DNA of 64,000 nt from the NCBI GenBank assembly GCA_944320955.1, contig CALUJL010000017.1, positions 16,470-80,469 of the forward strand. Direction: 5' to 3'. A program made the position numbers and the translations under genes. The notes below the pieces were generated by a model. That model was not told the origin of the DNA and ran no database searches. It worked only from the letters and a program-made list of their open reading frames with translations. Positions 26,720 through 33,942 of the stretch are shown one piece after another (the first letter of the stretch is position 1; every line of letters starts with the position of its first letter). This stretch comes from an uncultured Bacteroidaceae bacterium. Lineage in GTDB: Bacteria > Bacteroidota > Bacteroidia > Bacteroidales > Bacteroidaceae.

Positions 26720-27106
26720 TTAACGCTTGCTGAACTGGAATCTTTTGCGTGCTTTGGGGCGGCCCGGCTTCTTACGCTCCACTTCGCGGGGATCGCGCGT
26801 AACGAATCCTTCGCTGCGCAGGAGCTTCTTGTCTTCTGCGTTGATTTTCACCAGCGCGCGGGCTATAGCCAGACGGAGCGCCTGCGACTGTCCCGTGAAA
26901 CCGCCGCCGCACAAGTTGACCTTGATGTCGTACTTTTCGGCCACATTCAGGGCATTCAACGGCTGCTTTACCACATACTGAAGAATAGAAGAGGGGAAAT
27001 ATTCCTCAAGGGCCTTCTTGTTAATCGTAATCTTACCCGAGCCTTCGGTCAAATAAATCCGCGCTACAGCACTTTTACGACGGCCTAATGCGTTTATGAT
27101 TTCCAT
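26720..27106 (-). CDS. rpsI: 30S ribosomal protein S9
   Basis: 128 residues. Typical S9 features: 'GRRKSAVARIYL' at the N-terminus, 'INKKALEEYFP', 'GGGFTGQSQALRLAIARAL' and the conserved basic C-terminus ending 'KARKRFQFSKR', whose terminal Arg reaches the P-site tRNA. It follows rplM by 11 bases, the usual L13-S9 pair. Confidence 0.97.
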   Translation of the reverse strand: MEIINALGRRKSAVARIYLTEGSGKITINKKALEEYFPSSILQYVVKQPLNALNVAEKYDIKVNLCGGGFTGQSQALRLAIARALVKINAEDKKLLRSEGFVTRDPREVERKKPGRPKARKRFQFSKR

Positions 27107-27117
27107 TGATTTCGTCC

Positions 27118-27579
27118 TTATTTAAGAGTGTTTATATCAATCATCTTGGGGTTTTGAGCCACCTGCTTGTGTTCCGAACCTTCGTACACATACATATTGT
27201 TCAGCAGCTTTGCGCCCAGCTTGTTCTTGGGGAGCATGCCTTTCACCACCCGGCGCAGGAGCTTCTCCGTACCGTTGGGGCGCGCTTTCAGCTCAGCAGG
27301 GGTGAATTTGCGCTGACCGCCGGGATAGCCCGTAAAGTTCAGGTAGATCCGGTCATTCCACTTGTTTCCGGAGAGTTTCACCTTGTCGGCGTTGATAATA
27401 ATCACGTTGTCGCCGCAATCCACATGCGGGGTAAAGCTCGGTTTGTATTTCCCGCGAAGCAATTTGGCGACTTTAGAGCCCAGACGACCCAGAATCTGGT
27501 CGGTAGCATCTACGATGACCCACTCTTTCTGCACAGTAGCTTTGTTGGCAGAGATGGTCTTGTAACTTAAAGTATCCAC
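27118..27579 (-). CDS. rplM: 50S ribosomal protein L13
   Basis: 153 residues. L13 marks are 'WVIVDATDQILGRLGSKVAKLLRGK', given here as 'WVIVDATDQILGRLGS', 'DNVIIINADKVKLSGNKW' and 'MLPKNKLGAKLLNNMYVYEG'. It is the first gene of a ribosomal unit with rpsI, then rpsB and tsf, and has a strong promoter 68-98 bases upstream. Confidence 0.97.
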   Translation of the reverse strand: MDTLSYKTISANKATVQKEWVIVDATDQILGRLGSKVAKLLRGKYKPSFTPHVDCGDNVIIINADKVKLSGNKWNDRIYLNFTGYPGGQRKFTPAELKARPNGTEKLLRRVVKGMLPKNKLGAKLLNNMYVYEGSEHKQVAQNPKMIDINTLK

Positions 27580-27646
27580 TTCTTTAAATCCTTTTGTTTG
27601 TTTAAACTACTAAAAAACTAAATCTTCTCAGATAATAATCGGCCTG

Positions 27647-27677
27647 CAAAGGTACTACTTTTCTGCTTCCCGGCAAA
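27647..27677 (-). promoter_or_regulatory. Complete Bacteroidales promoter of the rplM operon
   Basis: On the minus strand TTTG (27674-27677) is followed after 19 bp by TACCTTTG (27647-27654), an exact -33/-7 promoter of the Bacteroides type. The predicted start is near 27640, giving a leader of about 60 bases before rplM. Confidence 0.8.
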
Positions 27678-27783
27678 GGAAACGGACTTTTTTTGCACCT
27701 TTCCGGCGTCCGGACCGCCCAAATCCGGCCCCGTTCGGCCCCAGCCCCCGCACTACCGGCAGCCGTGGCCTGCAGCGCCCTCC

Positions 27784-27878
27784 TCAAAAAGTGCCTGCGC
27801 GGTTTGCAGACGGCGCAGGCGCTTTTCCGGAAAACTCCCTGCACTTTTCAGGAAAAGTCCTGCCGCTTTTTTCTGGAA
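27784..27878. repeat. 22-bp-type repeat cluster upstream of rplM
   Basis: Four units, with GCTTTTCCGGAAAA, GCACTTTTCAGGAAAAG and CCGCTTTTTTC cores. Part of the first unit, TGCAGACGGCGCA, recurs in the array at 17.0 kb. The 423-base region between the TolC-like gene and rplM holds nothing else recognisable apart from the rplM promoter. Confidence 0.75.
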
Positions 27879-28002
27879 GCCTTATGGAAACAGGCACAAA
27901 ATAACGGGGAAGAACGCAATGTTCCTCCCCGCTTCTGCTTCATGTCCGGCTAAAGTCCGCTCCGGCAAGCCGTGCAAGAGTTTATCCCTTAGCGCCTGAA
28001 GA

Positions 28003-29325
28003 CTACTCCAGCAGGTAGCGCGTGATTTTGCCGCTTATCTGGAGCAGGGAGACTTCGCACATCTTCGTGTCGTACTCGGCGGTGAGCAGGCGGTCTTCGG
28101 CGTCGAGCAGGCTGTTTTGCGCCTCGCGCATCTCGATTCCGGCCAAGTCGCCCAGGAGGAAACGCTCGTAGGCGATGGCGTAGTTCTCGCGGGCCACGAT
28201 GAGGTTTTCGCGCTCCAGGTTGAGCAGGCGGCGGTTGTTGCAGTAGGCCTGCCACAGGTCGGCCAACTGGGCGCGCAGGGAGAGCTCCAGGTCGTAGCGT
28301 TCCCACTCGGCGTTTTCCACGGCCAGGCGGGCGTTGCGGCGCTCGCGCTTGCGGTTTCCGTCGAAGAGGTTGAAGCCAATGGTCGCCCCGAAGTCGAAGC
28401 CGAAGTTGTTGCGCCGGGAAGTGCTGCCCATGTCGTAGCGGTTGTGGGTATAGCCGTAGCCGGCATTGAGGCGGAGGTAGGGGTAGTCGCGCGAGCGGAC
28501 GGCCTTGAGTTCTATCTCGGCCAGCTGGCGGTTGTGGTCCATGTTGAGGAGCTGGCTGTTGCTGCGTAGCATTCCGCTGAGGAGCGAGTCGTAATTCAGG
28601 TCCATGTCGATGCGGATGGTCGTGTCGGCCGTCACGATGCGGCGGTTGATGTCGGCCGAGGCTATCAGCTCGTTGATGCGGATGCGCGAGGTGGCCAGCA
28701 CTTCGATCTGCTTCAGGCAGTCGGCGCTGTCGGCATTGAAGTCCACGCCGGCCTGGCGGTAGTCGAGGCGCGAGTTGGAACCGATGATGTAGCGCTCCTC
28801 GGCTATGCGGAGGCGCTCCTTGGAGAGCTTTACGGCATAGAGGAGGTTTTTGAAGCGGATTTCCTGCTGGACGAGGTTGAAGTACTCGCTGGCCAGATTG
28901 GCTATGTAGTCTTCGATGGCTATGCGGGTCAGTGTCTCGCCCTGGCGTTGCAGTTCGCGCAGGCGGCTGCGCTCGGTCTGTATCTTGAAGCCGTCGAAGA
29001 GGGTCCAGTCGGCCGTGATGCCTGCCGTCAGGGTGTGGTCGAGGTCGTTGCGGTCGGTGGCGGTGGAGCCGTCGGCGCGGCTTGTTGTCTCGGTGGTGGC
29101 CAGGCTTCCGGCGTATCCGGCCGAGAGGTCGACTGTGGGCAGGGCGCCGGCATTGGCCAGGGTGTTGTTGTTGGCCGCAATCTGCTCTTCGTTGCGCACG
29201 ATTTTGAGCGAATAGTTGTTCTGCAAGCCTTCCTGCAGGAACTCACGCAGCGTGCTTTCCTGGGAAACGGCCGGCAGGGCGGACAAAAGCAGAAGAAGGG
29301 CGGAAAGTATGCACTGTCTTTTCAT
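28003..29325 (-). CDS. TolC-family outer membrane efflux protein of RND system
   Basis: 440 residues with a signal peptide ('ILSALLLLLSALPAVSQ'). Two OEP helical repeats are visible, with strands 'LPTVDLSAGYAGSL' and 'YPYLRLNAGYGYTHNRY', and the 'GFNLFDGNRKRERR' motif that marks the second hairpin. It is the outer membrane channel of the RND pump. Its ATG shares one base region with the stop of the RND gene (TGATG). A GTG one codon upstream is also possible. It is the third gene of the adaptor-pump-channel operon. Confidence 0.92.
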   Translation of the reverse strand: MKRQCILSALLLLLSALPAVSQESTLREFLQEGLQNNYSLKIVRNEEQIAANNNTLANAGALPTVDLSAGYAGSLATTETTSRADGSTATDRNDLDHTLTAGITADWTLFDGFKIQTERSRLRELQRQGETLTRIAIEDYIANLASEYFNLVQQEIRFKNLLYAVKLSKERLRIAEERYIIGSNSRLDYRQAGVDFNADSADCLKQIEVLATSRIRINELIASADINRRIVTADTTIRIDMDLNYDSLLSGMLRSNSQLLNMDHNRQLAEIELKAVRSRDYPYLRLNAGYGYTHNRYDMGSTSRRNNFGFDFGATIGFNLFDGNRKRERRNARLAVENAEWERYDLELSLRAQLADLWQAYCNNRRLLNLERENLIVARENYAIAYERFLLGDLAGIEMREAQNSLLDAEDRLLTAEYDTKMCEVSLLQISGKITRYLLE

Positions 29326-32300
29326 CACTGTTTCTTCGTTTTAGCAGTTTCTTTGGCCAGGTCCGTGGAGAGGTAAGAGTAGATGGCCGGTACTATGAAT
29401 AAGGTGAGGAAGGTGGAGATGAGCATACCGCCCACCACGGCGATGCCCATGGAGTTCCGGCCGTTGGCTCCCTCTCCGTTGGCGTAGACCAGGGGGACGA
29501 GGCCGAGGATCGTGGCGGCGCTCGTCATCAGGATGGGGCGCAGGCGCTGGGCTGCCGCATCGCGGATGGCCTGGAGCTTCGGCTCGCCGGCTTTCTGCTT
29601 CTGGTTGGCAAACTCCACGATGAGGATGCCGTTTTTGGCCACCAGGCCGATGAGCATGATGATGCCGATCTGGCTGAAGATGTTCATCGTCTGTCCCGAA
29701 GCGGCCATGAAGATCAGCGCCCCGCAGATGGCCAGCGGCACGGTGAGCATGATGATGAAGGGATCCTTGAAGCTCTCGAACTGGGCGGCCAGGATGAGGT
29801 AAATCAGGATGAGCGCCAGTGTGAAGGCGAAGAGCAGGCTGGAGGAACTCTCGCTAAACTCTTTTGAGTCGCCGGCCAATGCGGTGCGGAAGGTGTCGTC
29901 GAGCGTGTTCTTGGCTATCTTGTCCATCTCGGCGATGCCCTGCCCGATGGTCTTCCCGTCGGCCAGGCCGGCGGAGATCGTGGCCGAGACGAAGCGGTTG
30001 TAGCGGTAGAGCTTGGGCGGGGCTATGCCTTCGACCAGTTCCACCAGGTTGTCCATCTGCACCATCTCGTCCTTGTCGCTGCGCACGTAGAGGGAGCGCA
30101 GGTGCATCGGCTCGTTGCGCTGCTGGCGGTTGATCTCCCCTACGATCTCATATTGTTTTCCGTTGAGGTAGAGGTAGCCCATGCGCTGCCCGCTCAGCCC
30201 GTACTGCAGGGTCTGGGCTATGTCCTGTGTGCTCACGCCCATGAGATTGGCCTTGTCGCGGTTGATGTGGATGCGGATTTCGGGGTTGCTGAACTTCAGG
30301 TCCACGTCGGCCATCTGGAAGGTGGGGTTGTCATACACTTGGGCCATGAACTTGGGGAGCACTTCCTGGAGCTTCTCGATGTTCGTGGCCTGGAGCACGT
30401 ACTGCACCGGCATCGAGCCGCGCCGTCCGCCGAAGGTGGACTGCTGCTGCACGAAGGAGCGGGCGTCGGTCTTCGTCCTGATGGCCTGCGAGAGGCGTTC
30501 GGCCACTTCCATCTGCGTATAGTCGCGGTCCTTGATGTCCTTCAGGGTGATCTGTATGTTTCCCGAGCCGTCGGAGACGCGTGCGGTGATGAATTCCGCG
30601 TCGGGCATGAGCGAGTCGGCCAGGCGGTTGATGTCTTCCGTATAGTCGCGCATATACTCGTAGGTGGCTCCTTCGGGGCCGGTGGTGCGGATGGTGATGC
30701 TCGAACGGTCTTCCAGCGGGGCCATCTCGCTGGGGATGGCCGTCCAGAGCCAGCCGATGAGGGCCACGGCCACGACCATGATGACGATGGACCACGTGCG
30801 GTGGCGCAGGAAAGCGTCGAGCCCCCGGGCATACCAGCGGTTCATGCCGGCGAAGAAGGGCTCCGTCCGGTTGTAAAACCAGCTCTGCTTGTCGCGGTGA
30901 ATCAGCAGTTTGGTGGCCAGCATGGGCGTAAAGGTGAGGGCGGCGAAGGCGGAGATGATGACCGAGCCGGCCACCACGAAACTGAATTCCCGGAACAGGC
31001 GCCCCGTGGTGCCCTCCATGAAGACGATCGGGAAGAAGACGGAAACGAGCGTGATCGTCGTGGAAACAACGGCGAAGAATATCTCCTTGGCCCCCTCGAT
31101 GCCCGCCTCCTTGGGCGACATGCCCTGCTCGATGCGGATGTAGATGTTCTCCGTCATCACGATGGCGTCGTCCACCACAAGCCCCACGGCCAGGACGATG
31201 GCCAGCATGGAGAGCACGTTGATGGAGAATCCCGCCACGTACATCACGAAGAAGGCGCCGATGAGCGATACGGGTATCACGATGCAGGGCACGAGCGTCA
31301 CGCGCCAGTCCCTAAGGAAAAGGAAGATGATAATGATAACCAGCACGAAGGCCTCGTAGACCGTGTCCTTCACCTCATTGATGGAGGCGCGGATGAACTT
31401 CGTGTTGTCAAATCCGTAGCTGTAGTGCACATCGTCGGGCAGGTCCTTCTCCATCTGCTCCATGCGCTTGTAGACGGCTTCGGCTATGTTGATGTGGTTG
31501 GCACCCGGCTGGGGAATGACCACCACGCCCACCATGGGCACGCCGTTCATCTTCATGTAGCTCTTCAGGTCGCGGGCGCTGAGCTCGGCGCGGCCGATGT
31601 CGCTGAAGCGGATGATGCGCCCGTCCGACTCTTTGACCACGAGATTGTTGAATTCCTCCGTCGTGTGCATCTGGCCCAGCGTCCGTATGGTCAGCTCCAC
31701 GGTGTTGCCCTCGATGCTCCCCGAGGGGAGCTCCACGTTTTCGCGGTCCAGGGCGTTCTTCACGTCGAGCGGCGTCAGCCCGTAGCCCGACATCTTGACC
31801 GGGTCGATCCACAGGCGCATGCAATAGCGCTTCTCGCCCCAGATCGACACGCTGCTCACCTCCGGTATGGTCTGCAGCTGCTCCTTGACCGTCAGGTCGG
31901 CTATCTCGCTCAGCTCCAGCAGCGAGCGCTTGTCGCTCTGGATGGCCACCATCAGGATGGGCTGCGCGTCGGCGTCGGCCTTCGAGACGGTAGGCGGATC
32001 GCAGTCGCGGGGCAGGTTGCGCTGTGCGCGCGACACCTTGTCGCGCACGTCGTTGGCCGCCGTCTCCAGGTCCACGGAGAGCTCGAACTCCACCGTGATG
32101 CGGCTCTGCCCTTGCTGGCTGACGCTCGTGAGCGAGCGGATGCCCGGTATGCCGTTGATGTTCTGCTCCAGCGGCTCGGTAATCTGGTTCTCTATCACGT
32201 CCGCGTTGGCTCCCGGGTAGGAGCAGCTCACCGAGATGATCGGGTTGTCCACCGAGGGGTACTCCCTCACCCCCAGGCTCAGGTAGCCGATGCCGCCGAA

Positions 32301-32369
32301 GAGCAGTATGATGAGCGTCAGCACCGTGGCCAGCACCGGGCGGCGTATGCTTAATTCCGAAATATTCAT
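29325..32369 (-). CDS. RND-family multidrug efflux inner membrane pump (AcrB/HAE1)
   Basis: 1014 residues, near the usual 1020-1050. It begins 'MNISELSIRRPVLATVLTLIILLFGGIGY', i.e. TM1 as in AcrB-type pumps. Proton-relay residues are present in TM4, 'LAVGLVVDDAIVMTENI' (Asp-Asp pair). TM blocks at about 335-490 and 850-1000 flank the two periplasmic porter/docking domains. It exports hydrophobic compounds using the proton gradient. It is tightly linked to adaptor (28-base gap) and channel (overlap). Substrates cannot be deduced. Confidence 0.95.
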   Translation of the reverse strand: MNISELSIRRPVLATVLTLIILLFGGIGYLSLGVREYPSVDNPIISVSCSYPGANADVIENQITEPLEQNINGIPGIRSLTSVSQQGQSRITVEFELSVDLETAANDVRDKVSRAQRNLPRDCDPPTVSKADADAQPILMVAIQSDKRSLLELSEIADLTVKEQLQTIPEVSSVSIWGEKRYCMRLWIDPVKMSGYGLTPLDVKNALDRENVELPSGSIEGNTVELTIRTLGQMHTTEEFNNLVVKESDGRIIRFSDIGRAELSARDLKSYMKMNGVPMVGVVVIPQPGANHINIAEAVYKRMEQMEKDLPDDVHYSYGFDNTKFIRASINEVKDTVYEAFVLVIIIIFLFLRDWRVTLVPCIVIPVSLIGAFFVMYVAGFSINVLSMLAIVLAVGLVVDDAIVMTENIYIRIEQGMSPKEAGIEGAKEIFFAVVSTTITLVSVFFPIVFMEGTTGRLFREFSFVVAGSVIISAFAALTFTPMLATKLLIHRDKQSWFYNRTEPFFAGMNRWYARGLDAFLRHRTWSIVIMVVAVALIGWLWTAIPSEMAPLEDRSSITIRTTGPEGATYEYMRDYTEDINRLADSLMPDAEFITARVSDGSGNIQITLKDIKDRDYTQMEVAERLSQAIRTKTDARSFVQQQSTFGGRRGSMPVQYVLQATNIEKLQEVLPKFMAQVYDNPTFQMADVDLKFSNPEIRIHINRDKANLMGVSTQDIAQTLQYGLSGQRMGYLYLNGKQYEIVGEINRQQRNEPMHLRSLYVRSDKDEMVQMDNLVELVEGIAPPKLYRYNRFVSATISAGLADGKTIGQGIAEMDKIAKNTLDDTFRTALAGDSKEFSESSSSLLFAFTLALILIYLILAAQFESFKDPFIIMLTVPLAICGALIFMAASGQTMNIFSQIGIIMLIGLVAKNGILIVEFANQKQKAGEPKLQAIRDAAAQRLRPILMTSAATILGLVPLVYANGEGANGRNSMGIAVVGGMLISTFLTLFIVPAIYSYLSTDLAKETAKTKKQ

Positions 32370-32397
32370 GGCGCGTACAAAAAAAGGACTTACAAGA

Positions 32398-33483
32398 TTA
32401 GTCTACACTGTCCAAAGTCACCCGCTGCCCCGTACGCAGCTGCATCGTGCCGCTGACGATGACCGTGTCCCCCGCGCTCACGCCGCGCAAGACCTGCACC
32501 TGCGACTCCGTGCGCAGCCCCTTGGTTATCTCTGCCGGCTGCGCCACGCCCCCCTTGTAGAGGAACACCTTGTCCACGCCCATCTCCGAGACGATCGCCT
32601 CGCTCGGCACGGCCAACGTGTTCTCGTACTGCCGGGCCTCGAGCTCCACGTTGACGAAGCGCCCCGGCATCAGCCTGCCGTCGGCATTCGGGTAGCGGGC
32701 GCGTATGGTGTAGGTGTGCGTCTCGGCGTCCACCCTGGAGTCCGTGGCGTACACCTGGGCCCCGAAGGCGTCCATCTCCCCCTCCACCCTGAAGGAAAGC
32801 CCCGCCCCGGGCTTGAGCAGGCCCGCGTAGCGCTCCGGCACGGAGAACTCCACTTTCAGGGGCTGTATCTTGGTCAGCGTGGCCACCACTGTCGAGGGCG
32901 AAGCGTATGCCCCCTGGCTCACCTGCCGGAGGCCTATCACCCCGTCAAACGGGGCGCGCAGCTCCGTCTGGTCTATGTTGGCCCGTATCATGTCTATCTC
33001 CGCGTGCAGCGTGGCCAGGTTCGTCTGCGCCTCCTGGAAAGCCTCGCGGCTGACGGCCTCCTTCTCCAGCAGGGCGTTTTGGCGGTAGACGCGGTCGCCC
33101 GCCAGCTTGAGCTGCGACTGCAGCTTGCGAAGCTCGGCCTGGAGCGGCGCGTCGTTCACCTTGGCCAGCAGCTGCCCGCGCTTCACCTCGGCGCCCTCCA
33201 CGAAGTGAATGCCGGTAATCTTCCCCGAGGTCTCGAAGGAGAGCTCCACCTCCTCGTCGGGCAGGAGCACGCCGCTGACCAGCAGGTTGTCGTCCAGCGT
33301 CTGGCGTTTCACTGTCACCGCCCTCACGTTCAGCCCCCGGGCTACCTGTTTACCCTCGGGGGCCGGGCCCCCTGCCTGCTCCTCGAGCTCCTCGTTCGGG
33401 CGCGGGGTAAAGGTGTGGATGCCCAGCCCTGCCAGGCCGGCCACCACCGCCCCCACTATGCCCCATCGTACGTATTTCTTCAT
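32398..33483 (-). CDS. RND efflux periplasmic adaptor (AcrA-like)
   Basis: 361 residues. A membrane anchor or signal segment ('WGIVGAVVAGLAGLGIHTF') is followed by the lipoyl half-motifs 'LSFETSGKITGIHFVEGAEV' and 'LRAPFDGVIGLRQVSQGAYA', a short helical hairpin, a beta-barrel ('RFVNVELEAR') and a C-terminal domain ('VLRGVSAGDTVIVSG'). No lipobox Cys is seen. It links the RND pump with the TolC-like channel and is the first gene of the operon, with a -7 element 38 bases upstream. Confidence 0.92.
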   Translation of the reverse strand: MKKYVRWGIVGAVVAGLAGLGIHTFTPRPNEELEEQAGGPAPEGKQVARGLNVRAVTVKRQTLDDNLLVSGVLLPDEEVELSFETSGKITGIHFVEGAEVKRGQLLAKVNDAPLQAELRKLQSQLKLAGDRVYRQNALLEKEAVSREAFQEAQTNLATLHAEIDMIRANIDQTELRAPFDGVIGLRQVSQGAYASPSTVVATLTKIQPLKVEFSVPERYAGLLKPGAGLSFRVEGEMDAFGAQVYATDSRVDAETHTYTIRARYPNADGRLMPGRFVNVELEARQYENTLAVPSEAIVSEMGVDKVFLYKGGVAQPAEITKGLRTESQVQVLRGVSAGDTVIVSGTMQLRTGQRVTLDSVD

Positions 33484-33520
33484 AATATGCTATTCATTAT
33501 TATCCATACTTGTTACGACA

Positions 33521-33528
33521 CAAAAGTA
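33521..33528 (-). promoter_or_regulatory. -7 promoter element of the RND operon
   Basis: Minus strand TACTTTTG matches TAnnTTTG, 38 bases upstream of the adaptor ATG. No local regulator gene or operator palindrome was recognised. Confidence 0.5.
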
Positions 33529-33735
33529 GTGGAAAAGTTTAATTTTAGCGTACTTTTTTCCACAAAAAGCACGCAGGAATATCAGATAGGGACTGTTCCT
33601 TCGCTCCGTCCTCTATTTCCCGGGCCGGAACGGCCGTGCACCCGTTTTTCCAGCCCCGCGGGTCCACCTTCGCCCCTACATATATAAATACAGGCTCTTA
33701 TAGTGAACTATCCCCTCCCACCCCGATCCACGAAA

Positions 33736-33775
33736 AAAAGCGGCAGGGGAAACCTCTCTTTCCCCTGCCGCTTTT
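33736..33775. terminator. 17-bp perfect hairpin between divergent promoters
   Basis: 33736-33752 and 33759-33775 are exact complements (AAAAGCGGCAGGGGAAA) around a 6-base loop. It is terminator-like, yet no gene reads into it from either side. It may end an unannotated transcript or isolate the two promoters. Its arm contains the GCGGCAGG/CTTTT core of the dispersed repeat family. Confidence 0.6.
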
Positions 33776-33840
33776 CGCAAAAAGTGCCTGCGCTTTTTCG
33801 CTTTTGGAGCAACGCTTTTTCCGCCCGGCGCTTTTTTCCG
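33776..33840. repeat. 22-bp-type repeat units upstream of UvrA paralogue
   Basis: Three degenerate units (AAAAAGTGCCTGCGCTTTTTC, GGAGCAACGCTTTTTC, CGGCGCTTTTTTCCG) abut the TACCTTTG promoter at 33841. Confidence 0.6.
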
Positions 33841-33848
33841 TACCTTTG
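33841..33848 (+). promoter_or_regulatory. -7 promoter element of the UvrA paralogue
   Basis: TACCTTTG, an exact TAnnTTTG match, 94 bases before ATG 33943; leader of about 88 bases. Confidence 0.6.
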
Positions 33849-33942
33849 CCCCCGGGACTAAGCCGCGCGGCAGGGAGCGGCAGGCCGCTCCGGCCCCTGC
33901 CCTACCGCATCCGGCTTACACGAAAAACACTGAAAGAAACAG

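Larger units (their letters stand above)
33484..33942. other. Divergent intergenic region between RND operon and UvrA paralogue
   Basis: The 459 bases hold the RND promoter (33521), a 17-bp hairpin and repeat units (33733-33840), and the UvrA-paralogue promoter (33841). No coding sequence is supported. Confidence 0.7.

Noticed and set aside
30102..32354. A 750-codon plus-strand open frame opposite the RND pump gene.
   Set aside because: Shadow of the RND gene; the translation is rich in His, Val, Asp and Arg with no domain, and the opposite frame has a complete AcrB-type pump.
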